Shown here: one piece after another, positions 34,531 to 41,558 of the stretch | How the letters are laid out: each line of letters begins with the position of its first letter | Numbering within the stretch: position 1 is the stretch's first letter | Assembly (NCBI RefSeq): GCF_035818475.1 | Contig: NZ_JAYMGV010000001.1 | Location: 62,001-126,000 of the forward strand | Length of the DNA: 64,000 nt | Reading direction: 5' to 3' | Origin: Cognatitamlana sp035818475 | GTDB taxonomy: Bacteria; Bacteroidota; Bacteroidia; Flavobacteriales; Flavobacteriaceae | Made by a program: the position numbers and the translations under genes | Notes under the pieces: model-generated | The model's database searches: none | What the model was told of the DNA's origin: nothing | Seen by the model: only the letters and a program-made list of their open reading frames with translations

Positions 34531-35946
34531 ATGGCACATAAAAAACAAAACATACTAATCATTGGTGCAGGCCTTTGTGGTAGTCTCTTGGCACTTCGGT
34601 TAGGGCAAAGAGGTTACAACGTCAATGTTTATGAAAAACGCCCCGATTTACGGAAAGTAAATATCAGCGCAGGACGTTCCATAAACCTGGCTTTTTCTAA
34701 CCGTGGTAATAAAGCTATGAAGTTGGTTGGCATGGAAGATAAAGTAAAAGCACTTTGTATTCCAATGAATGGCCGTATGATCCATGATGAGCATGGTAAT
34801 ACATTTCAATCTAATTATAGTGGCAGAGCTCATGAGCATATTAATTCTATTTCACGGGGAGCATTGAACGCACTGTTACTTGATGAAGCAGAAAAGCATG
34901 AAAATGTCAATATCTATTTCAACAAAAAATGTAAGTCTGTAAACTTTGTAAAAACTACAGCCCTATTTAAAGACTATAACTCTAAAACCGAGTTTATTGA
35001 AGATGCTGACCTTATTATTGCTACAGACGGTGCCGGATCTGCCATGAGAAAAAGTTATTATTTAGGCAAAAAATTCCTCTTTAGCTTTTCACAGGACTAT
35101 TTAACTCATGGCTATAAAGAACTCAGTATCCTACCGAATGAAAATGGTAGTTACAAGGCTTATAAAAATGCGCTTCACATTTGGCCTCGTGGTAGTTTTA
35201 TGCTAATTGCTTTGCCTAATTTGGATGGTAGTTTTACCGTAACACTTTTTTTAAGTTATAATGAAGGCAAATACAACTTTAACAATCTCACTAATGAAGC
35301 TATTGTTCTGGAATTCTTTAAAGAAGCATTTCCTGATGCTTTAGCTATAATGCCAAACCTCTTAGATGACTTTTTTAAAAACCCAACATCACCATTGGGA
35401 ACTATTAAATGTTCCCCATGGCATTACAAGGGTAACACCCTGTTAATGGGGGATTCTGCACATGCCATTGTACCATTTTACGGCCAAGGCATGAATGCTT
35501 CTTTTGAAGATGTTGTTACGTTTGATCAGGTATTAGACCAAAACCTGGATAATTGGGAGGATATCTTTAAAACTTACGAAAAGAATCGTAAAAAGAACAC
35601 TGATGCTATAGCTGATTTAGCTATTGATAATTTTCATGAAATGAAAGATCATGTAGCCAATCCTATTTTTCAGGAAAAACGTAAATTGGAAATGGCTCTG
35701 GAAAAAGCCTTCCCGGATGAATATGCATCAAAATATTCATTAGTCACCTTTAATGAGCATATTTCTTATAATGAAGCTATGCTAAAAGGAAGAGCCCAGG
35801 ATAAGGCGATACTGAATATGCTTTCTGATCAAGATATTTCAATGACACCAGATATGACAAAAGAAGACTTAAAAATAATTTTAAATAAAGTAATACAAGA
35901 AACCGAAACTGTTCTTGAAGATGATAGAATTGCAGGATTGCATTAA
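34531..35946 (+). CDS. kmo: Kynurenine 3-monooxygenase
   Basis: FAD-dependent hydroxylase that makes 3-hydroxykynurenine from kynurenine with NADPH and O2. 471 residues. The FAD-binding G-A-G-L-C-G near residue 13, the A-T-D-G-A-G-S motif, and G-D-S-A-H-A-I-V-P-F-Y-G-Q-G-M-N-A (near 305-322) identify the family; the last segment is specific for kynurenine monooxygenases. The C-terminal part probably contacts the membrane. It lies 100 nt behind kynU and 32 nt before the deaminase. Confidence 0.95.
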   Translation: MAHKKQNILIIGAGLCGSLLALRLGQRGYNVNVYEKRPDLRKVNISAGRSINLAFSNRGNKAMKLVGMEDKVKALCIPMNGRMIHDEHGNTFQSNYSGRAHEHINSISRGALNALLLDEAEKHENVNIYFNKKCKSVNFVKTTALFKDYNSKTEFIEDADLIIATDGAGSAMRKSYYLGKKFLFSFSQDYLTHGYKELSILPNENGSYKAYKNALHIWPRGSFMLIALPNLDGSFTVTLFLSYNEGKYNFNNLTNEAIVLEFFKEAFPDALAIMPNLLDDFFKNPTSPLGTIKCSPWHYKGNTLLMGDSAHAIVPFYGQGMNASFEDVVTFDQVLDQNLDNWEDIFKTYEKNRKKNTDAIADLAIDNFHEMKDHVANPIFQEKRKLEMALEKAFPDEYASKYSLVTFNEHISYNEAMLKGRAQDKAILNMLSDQDISMTPDMTKEDLKIILNKVIQETETVLEDDRIAGLH

Positions 35947-35978
35947 AGTTGTTGTTAGTTTTAACAAAGAAAGAAAAC

Positions 35979-36386
35979 ATGAATAATAAAGTAACCCCCA
36001 GAGGCGCATACCCACATACAAAGCGGGCCGGAGATTTTATATTTGTATCAGGAACCAGCTCTCGCCGTCCTGATAATACCATAGCCGGAGTAGACAATAT
36101 TGACACTATGGGTACTAAATATTTAAACATTGAAGTCCAAACACGAGAGGTCCTTAAAAATATTGAAAAGAACTTAGCTAAAGAAGGTGCCGCCTTAAAA
36201 GATATTGTAGATATTACCACTTTTTTAGTAAATATGAATGACTTTGCAGGCTACAACAAAGCATATGCTGAGTTTTTTGATATTGAAACCGGACCAACCA
36301 GAACAACAGTTGCTGTGCATCAGTTACCGCACCCGGATTTAGTTGTGGAAATTAAGGTTGTTGCATATAAAAAGCTTAATGTTTAA
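35979..36386 (+). CDS. 2-Aminomuconate deaminase (RidA family)
   Basis: 135 residues from the ATG at 35979; an upstream TTG would add ten unconserved residues. The RidA/YjgF fold is shown by P-R-G-A-Y-P-H-T-K-R-A-G, F-V-S-G-T-S-S-R-R-P-D, and the C-terminal R-T-T-V-A-V-H-Q-L-P-H-P-D-L-V-V-E-I arginine and glutamate. The H-T-K-R-A-G and T-S-S-R-R-P-D forms match the 2-aminomuconate deaminases of bacterial kynurenine and 2-nitrobenzoate pathways rather than general RidA. Converts 2-aminomuconate to 4-oxalocrotonate and ammonia. ALDH follows after 4 nt. Confidence 0.87.
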   Translation: MNNKVTPRGAYPHTKRAGDFIFVSGTSSRRPDNTIAGVDNIDTMGTKYLNIEVQTREVLKNIEKNLAKEGAALKDIVDITTFLVNMNDFAGYNKAYAEFFDIETGPTRTTVAVHQLPHPDLVVEIKVVAYKKLNV

Positions 36387-36390
36387 GCCC

Positions 36391-37833
36391 ATGCTAACTA
36401 TTAAAAACTTTATAAACGGTGAATTTGAAAACCCCATTTCAAATGATTGGATAGATAATTATTGCCCGGCAAATGGCGAAATTTACGGACAAACACCTAA
36501 TTCATCAAAAGCAGATATAGAACAAGCATACCAGGCCGCTAAAAAGGCCTTTCCTAATTGGTCACAAACCACTTTAGAAGAGCGGAGTAAAATCCTTATT
36601 AGGATTTCAGAACTACTTGAGGCTAATTTGCAATACTTTGCTGAAGCTGAAAGTAAAGATAATGGTAAACCTATTCATCTGGCTAAATCTGTTGATATCC
36701 CCAGAGCGGCAAGTAACTTCCGGTTTTTTGGCAATGCCATTACACAATTTTCCAGCGAAAGTCATGAAACTGTTGGTAAAGATGCCCTAAATTTCACATT
36801 ACGTCAACCTATCGGTGTAGTGGGTTGCATATCACCATGGAATCTACCACTTTATCTATTTACCTGGAAAATTGCACCAGCTATTGCAGCAGGTAATTGC
36901 GTTATTGCCAAACCTAGTGAAATTACCCCTGTTACAGCTTTCTTATTAGGAGATATCTGCTTACAAGCAGGTTTACCCAATGGGGTTTTAAACATTGTTC
37001 ATGGCTTAGGGAATTCTACAGGCCAAGCCATCATAGAGCACCCTGATATTAAAGCCATTTCATTTACCGGAGGCACAAAAACGGGAGTAAATATAGCTAG
37101 GGTTGCTGCTCCTATGTTTAAGAAATTATCCTTAGAATTGGGTGGTAAAAATCCTAACATCATTTTTGCAGATTGTGATTATGATGATATGTTAGAAACC
37201 ACCGTACGCTCATCATTTGCTAACCAGGGACAGATTTGTTTATGTGGAAGCAGAATATTTATTGAAGCTTCTATTTATGATACATTTAAAAATGATTTTG
37301 TTAAAAAAGTTAAGGCATTAAAAGTGGGGCATCCCTCAAATTCTAAAACTGATATCGGTGCTTTGGTCTCAAAAGGACATCTTGAGAAAGTAAAAAGCTA
37401 TGTTAATATAGCAGAAAATGAAGGGGAGCGAATTATTTGTGGCGGAAAAACAGTATCTATTGAGGACTATAAAAATGGCTATTATTTTGAGCCCACAGTT
37501 ATTGAAGTACCCAATAATGAATGCAGACTTAACCAGGAAGAAATTTTTGGACCGGTTGTAACTATAATGCCTTTTAATACAGAAGAAGAGGTACTGCAAA
37601 TGGCTAATGATGTAAAATATGGCTTATCTGCTACTTTATGGACTAATAGCTTAAAACGAACTATGCATATGACCACTAATATTCAAGCTGGTATTATTTG
37701 GGTAAACACGTGGATGTTAAGAGATCTGAGAACCCCTTTTGGAGGTATAAAAGCCAGTGGTATAGGTCGTGAAGGTGGATTTGAAGCTTTTCGCTTTTTT
37801 ACGGAAACCAAGAATGTATGTATAAAATATTAA
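36391..37833 (+). CDS. 2-Aminomuconate-6-semialdehyde dehydrogenase
   Basis: 480 residues from ATG 36391 (an ATG at 36379 overlaps the previous stop and is less likely). Aldehyde-dehydrogenase landmarks are W-N-L-P-L near residue 151, F-T-G-G-T-K-T-G, catalytic E in L-E-L-G-G-K-N-P (near 250), catalytic C in G-Q-I-C-L-C-G (near 285) and E-E-I-F-G-P-V-V. The position between the deaminase and the dioxygenase/decarboxylase pair supports oxidation of 2-aminomuconate semialdehyde with NAD+. Sequence alone would not separate it from hydroxymuconic semialdehyde dehydrogenase. Confidence 0.92.
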   Translation: MLTIKNFINGEFENPISNDWIDNYCPANGEIYGQTPNSSKADIEQAYQAAKKAFPNWSQTTLEERSKILIRISELLEANLQYFAEAESKDNGKPIHLAKSVDIPRAASNFRFFGNAITQFSSESHETVGKDALNFTLRQPIGVVGCISPWNLPLYLFTWKIAPAIAAGNCVIAKPSEITPVTAFLLGDICLQAGLPNGVLNIVHGLGNSTGQAIIEHPDIKAISFTGGTKTGVNIARVAAPMFKKLSLELGGKNPNIIFADCDYDDMLETTVRSSFANQGQICLCGSRIFIEASIYDTFKNDFVKKVKALKVGHPSNSKTDIGALVSKGHLEKVKSYVNIAENEGERIICGGKTVSIEDYKNGYYFEPTVIEVPNNECRLNQEEIFGPVVTIMPFNTEEEVLQMANDVKYGLSATLWTNSLKRTMHMTTNIQAGIIWVNTWMLRDLRTPFGGIKASGIGREGGFEAFRFFTETKNVCIKY

Positions 37834-37914
37834 CCATGAGCATAGAAAAAAGAATGCAAACTAAACTTGTATCTTTTTTTCTTTTATATTAATGTCCTTT
37901 AATCACAAACAAAT

Positions 37915-38697
37915 ATGAACTTAAACCTAAATAACAAAAATGCCTTAGTATGTGGCAGCACACAAGGTATAGGAAGAGCAACCGCCATGGCATTAGCTGC
38001 TGAGGGTGTGAATGTAACCCTTGTTGCCAGAAACAGAGAAAAACTAAAAGCCGTTTTAGCGGAATTACCTCAACATAGAAATCACAGTTATATTGTTGCT
38101 GATTTTTCTAATCCCAGAGATTTACAAGAGCAAGTCATCAAATTTATTGAAAAAGAACATGGCTTTCATATTTTAGTAAATAATACCGGAGGGCCAAGAA
38201 GCGGTGCTATTTTATCGGCAAGTTTAGATGAGTTTGAAAAGGCCTTTACACAACATATTAAATGCAATCATATTTTAGCTCAGGCCACTATTCCATTTAT
38301 GAAAAAAGTTGGATTCGGCAGAATAATAAACGTTATTTCTACCTCGGTTAAAGAACCTATTCCCGGACTTGGTGTAAGCAATACCATTAGAGGGGCTGTT
38401 GGTAATTGGAGTAAAACACTCTCTATCGAACTTGGTGCTTTTGGAATAACCGTAAACAATGTATTACCAGGATTTACAGATACTGAACGGTTAACCGAAA
38501 TTATAAAGATTAAAGCCTCAGCTGAAGACACTTCTATTGAAAAAATGACAGAGATAATGAAAAATTATACCCCTGCAAAACGTTTTGCTCAACCAGAAGA
38601 AACCGCTAGTGTCATTACATTTTTAGCTAGTGAACCTGCGGCCTATGTGAACGGAATTAACATTCCTGTTGATGGTGGTAGAACAAAAAGTTTGTAA
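37915..38697 (+). CDS. Atypical SDR-family protein without catalytic Tyr and Lys
   Basis: 260 residues with an SDR Rossmann fold: C-G-S-T-Q-G-I-G in the nucleotide-binding loop (residues 13-20), N-N-T-G-G near 89-93 and V-N-G-I-N-I-P-V-D-G-G at the end. The catalytic Y-x-x-x-K is replaced by S155-x-x-x-R159, and the tetrad Asn by K117; a serine at 142/144 is kept. This matches the SDR-like group (resembling cd05344) in which the catalytic tetrad is imperfect. It sits between ALDH and the dioxygenase of the kynurenine cluster, so a pathway role is likely but not known. An ordinary reductase mechanism is doubtful. Confidence 0.85.
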   Translation: MNLNLNNKNALVCGSTQGIGRATAMALAAEGVNVTLVARNREKLKAVLAELPQHRNHSYIVADFSNPRDLQEQVIKFIEKEHGFHILVNNTGGPRSGAILSASLDEFEKAFTQHIKCNHILAQATIPFMKKVGFGRIINVISTSVKEPIPGLGVSNTIRGAVGNWSKTLSIELGAFGITVNNVLPGFTDTERLTEIIKIKASAEDTSIEKMTEIMKNYTPAKRFAQPEETASVITFLASEPAAYVNGINIPVDGGRTKSL

Positions 38698-38858
38698 CTT
38701 TAAACTTAGAATAATTGCGTGAAGGATTGAGGTATTGTTGGAGCTCTTTTTATTTTAGTTTTGTTATGCCTGTATAAGCAGCAATGTTAAAAAATATAAA
38801 AGCGACTACCGAAAGCCTGACCCGAACAAATTCAGGGCACGCCCAAAATTTAGAACAT

Positions 38859-39383
38859 ATGAGCAAATTAGTTTCTCCTTTAAATTTTAAAGACTGGATT
38901 AATGAAAACAGGCATCTTTTAAAACCACCAGTTGGTAATAAGTGTGTTTGGAAAGACGGAGAATTTATTGTTATGGTAGTTGGCGGACCTAATAACAGAA
39001 AGGATTACCATTATAATGAAACACCTGAATTTTTCTATCAGGTTGAAGGCAATATGGTACTCAAAATAATAATAGATGGTAAACCTGAAGATGTTCATAT
39101 TAAAGAGGGAGACATTTACTTATTGCCCGCCAAAGTGCCACATTCACCGCAACGTGTAGCTAATACAGTTGGGTTGGTTGTAGAATATCCAAGATCTAAA
39201 AAAATGAAGGATGCTTTGGAATGGTATTGCGAAAACTGCAATAATTTATTATACAGAAAAAAGTTTAAACTTAACGATATTGAAACAGATATGCCTAAAA
39301 TTTTTGATAAGTATTATGGCAGCGACAAAAAGCGTACTTGTAAAAAATGTGGCACTAAAATGGAACCTCCAAAAAAAGTTTAA
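38859..39383 (+). CDS. 3-Hydroxyanthranilate 3,4-dioxygenase
   Basis: Opens the ring of 3-hydroxyanthranilate to ACMS using Fe2+. 174 residues from ATG 38859; a longer frame to an ATG at 38784 adds 25 residues not found in the family. The iron ligands H51, E57 and H95 and the substrate residues R47 and R99 fall at exactly the positions of the characterised bacterial enzyme, which supports this start. The C-terminal rubredoxin-like site has C124, C127, C161 and C164. ACMSD follows after 9 nt. Confidence 0.96.
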   Translation: MSKLVSPLNFKDWINENRHLLKPPVGNKCVWKDGEFIVMVVGGPNNRKDYHYNETPEFFYQVEGNMVLKIIIDGKPEDVHIKEGDIYLLPAKVPHSPQRVANTVGLVVEYPRSKKMKDALEWYCENCNNLLYRKKFKLNDIETDMPKIFDKYYGSDKKRTCKKCGTKMEPPKKV

Positions 39384-39392
39384 AAACATCCT

Positions 39393-40475
39393 ATGAAACG
39401 TAAACTTAGAATAAACGGTCATTCTCATTTACTCCCTTACCCGGAGGAAATACCTGATTTTATGCAAGAAAAAGGTATTTTTTGGGTGGATAAAGATAGG
39501 AAATTTATGCTTCAAAAAGATTGGAGCAGGCCAGTAACAGATTCCAGCTTTTTCCTTGTTGAAAAACTGGAATGGATGGAACGTAACAAAATAGACCATG
39601 CGGTTGTTTTGAACTTATCACAATTATACGGCAATGGTTTACGTGTTGAAGAAATGAAAAAGGCACTTAGATTCCAAAATGATTTTAATGCCCAAGTTCA
39701 GCATGATCATCCAAGTAAATTTACATGTGGTTTTGTAGTTCACCCCGGGTTTTTAAGAAGTGCATGTTGGGAAATTGAACGCTGTGTTGAAACACATGGT
39801 ATGCAATTACTATGTTTACCAACACACTATATGGATACCATTGGTACCTGGCGCTGTATTTTTGATGAAGAAAACGAACCTCTTTTTGAACTGGCAAATA
39901 AATACAATTTAGCTGTTGAAATTCACCCATACGACGGAGAAAAATTTATTAAGCTAGAAAATACGTCATGGCGGTTTCATTTAATATGGATGCTGGCTCA
40001 ATGTGCGGATGCCTATCACTTTTTAACTTTGAATGGTTACCAGGAAAAGTACCCTAATATGCGTACTTGTTTTGCTCATGGCGGGCAATTAGCTCAAATT
40101 AATTTAGGAAGACGGATTCAGGGTTTTGATGGCAGGCCGGATTTATTTGAAGGCAAACACCATCCGAGAAAAGCTGTTGGGCATAAAAACATTTTCTTTG
40201 ACACTTTAGTTCATGATACCGGTGGTCTAGAATTATTGATCAAAAATCATGGATCAAAACAAGTCATTATGGGGCTAGACGACCCGTATCCGCTTGGGGA
40301 AATGGAAAGTGAAAAACAATCTTCTTACCCTGGTAAGATTTTAGATTTGGCTATTGAAAATAAGATTATTGATCAAAATGAATATGATGCCATTTGGGAA
40401 GGTAATGTAGTGCAATGGTTATGTGGTGATGATAAAGCTTCTAGAGATAAATTAATGAGTAGAATTTTAAACTAG
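39393..40475 (+). CDS. 2-Amino-3-carboxymuconate-6-semialdehyde decarboxylase (ACMSD)
   Basis: Amidohydrolase-fold zinc enzyme that decarboxylates ACMS to 2-aminomuconate semialdehyde and so keeps the flux away from quinolinate and NAD synthesis. 360 residues, slightly longer than characterised ACMSDs (about 335). Zinc ligands H10 and H12 (N-G-H-S-H), an H-P-Y-D-G segment, F-A-H-G-G-Q in the middle and the catalytic aspartate in G-L-D-D-P-Y-P-L-G. It is 9 nt behind the dioxygenase, which passes it the unstable product. Confidence 0.95.
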   Translation: MKRKLRINGHSHLLPYPEEIPDFMQEKGIFWVDKDRKFMLQKDWSRPVTDSSFFLVEKLEWMERNKIDHAVVLNLSQLYGNGLRVEEMKKALRFQNDFNAQVQHDHPSKFTCGFVVHPGFLRSACWEIERCVETHGMQLLCLPTHYMDTIGTWRCIFDEENEPLFELANKYNLAVEIHPYDGEKFIKLENTSWRFHLIWMLAQCADAYHFLTLNGYQEKYPNMRTCFAHGGQLAQINLGRRIQGFDGRPDLFEGKHHPRKAVGHKNIFFDTLVHDTGGLELLIKNHGSKQVIMGLDDPYPLGEMESEKQSSYPGKILDLAIENKIIDQNEYDAIWEGNVVQWLCGDDKASRDKLMSRILN

Positions 40476-40552
40476 TTAACTCGTACCCTTACAAGCCCAA
40501 TTGAGAGGCATAACTTTTTATTTATAATTAAAAGAGCGCGATCAAACAAATT

Positions 40553-41194
40553 ATGCATTTTATATCTGAAAAATTAGACGATTATGTTGTAGATCATTCT
40601 GAAGATGAACCAGAATTATTACAACAATTAAATAGAGAAACCTACCAAAAAATATTACAACCCAGAATGCTCAGCGGGCACTATCAGGGTAGAGTATTGA
40701 GCATGATCTCTAAATTGACTAATCCAAAAAACATTTTAGAAATAGGAACGTATACGGGCTATTCAGCACTCTGCTTAGCTGAGGGCATGCAAAATTCTGG
40801 AGAATTACATACTATAGACATCAATGAAGAGTTGATTGACTTTCAGCGCAAGTATTTTGACAAATCTGATTATGGGAATCAAATTATTCAACACTTGGGC
40901 AATGCCTTAGAAATTATTCCGGAGCTTGATAGAACTTTTGATTTAATATTTATTGATGCCGATAAAGAGAATTATTCCAATTATTTCAATGTTGTTATAG
41001 ACAAATTAAATAAAGGAGGTATTATTTTATCTGATAATGTACTTTGGAGTGGTAAAGTAATTGAAGAATTAAAGCCTGATGACTTTTCAACTACAGCACT
41101 TTTAGAATATAATAGAATACTCAAAAAAGATAGCAGAATTGAAACTGTAGTTTTGCCTATTAGAGACGGGCTAACTATAAGCAGAAAGGTTTAA
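40553..41194 (+). CDS. O-methyltransferase, class I SAM-dependent (family 3)
   Basis: 213 residues. Motif I L-E-I-G-T-Y-T-G-Y-S (near 63-72), the metal and SAM residues F-I-D-A-D-K-E-N-Y (near 137-145) and D-N-V-L-W-S-G define the metal-dependent catechol O-methyltransferase-like group. The substrate is unknown; the preceding cluster makes aromatic intermediates, so a link is possible but only by position (77-nt gap). Its stop overlaps the convergent tatA gene by 4 nt. Confidence 0.9.
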   Translation: MHFISEKLDDYVVDHSEDEPELLQQLNRETYQKILQPRMLSGHYQGRVLSMISKLTNPKNILEIGTYTGYSALCLAEGMQNSGELHTIDINEELIDFQRKYFDKSDYGNQIIQHLGNALEIIPELDRTFDLIFIDADKENYSNYFNVVIDKLNKGGIILSDNVLWSGKVIEELKPDDFSTTALLEYNRILKKDSRIETVVLPIRDGLTISRKV

Positions 41195-41478
41195 AATTTT
41201 CGTTTTACTGAGCCTGTAAAGTCTTCCAGGTCGTCTTTTACCTTATCCAGTTCTTTTTTAACATCAGATGTGATACTGGTATCTATACCATTATTCTCTG
41301 CAGTTTTAGTTATTTCATGCTTAATGTCGTTAGTAGCATCTTTAAGGGTTCTCATTCCCTTGCCTAATCCTCTTGCTATTTCCGGTAGCCTATCAGCACC
41401 AAAAACCATGATGACAATAAATAGTATGAATGCTATTTCTGCACCGCTTATAAATAAAAATGTTGCTTGCTGTATCAC
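41191..41478 (-). CDS. Twin-arginine translocase subunit TatA/TatB family
   Basis: 95 residues with a GTG start. N-terminal membrane helix (about 10-26), then the hinge F-G-A-D-R-L-P-E-I-A-R-G-L-G-K-G and an amphipathic helix, then a charged tail, the TatA layout. No tatC is in the window, so its partners are encoded elsewhere. Its -7 promoter element ends 4 nt before the GTG, which suggests a leaderless or almost leaderless mRNA. TatA and TatB cannot be told apart reliably here. Confidence 0.9.
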   Translation of the reverse strand: MIQQATFLFISGAEIAFILFIVIMVFGADRLPEIARGLGKGMRTLKDATNDIKHEITKTAENNGIDTSITSDVKKELDKVKDDLEDFTGSVKRKF

Positions 41479-41482
41479 AGTA

Positions 41483-41490
41483 CAAATATA
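41483..41490 (-). promoter_or_regulatory. -7 element (TATATTTG) directly before tatA
   Basis: Minus-strand TATATTTG with only 4 nt (TACT) to the GTG start. With the usual distance from this element to the transcription start, the mRNA would begin at or next to the start codon. No -33 TTG is visible. Confidence 0.5.
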
Positions 41491-41510
41491 GTGAGTTCAT
41501 AGCATAGTAT

Positions 41511-41540
41511 AAAAAAAGCCGATTCAAAAAATCGGCTTTT
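41511..41540 (-). terminator. Hairpin terminator after the M1 peptidase gene
   Basis: AAAAAGCCGAT, loop TCAAAAA, ATCGGCTTTT arms, 19 nt beyond the M1 stop on the minus strand and before the tatA promoter. Confidence 0.8.
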
Positions 41541-41558
41541 AGTATAAATAATCTCTTT

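Noticed and set aside
38810..38845. CCTGA...TCAGG inverted repeat upstream of the dioxygenase as an operator
   Set aside because: Only five bases pair on each side and no regulator gene is nearby; too weak to support a site.
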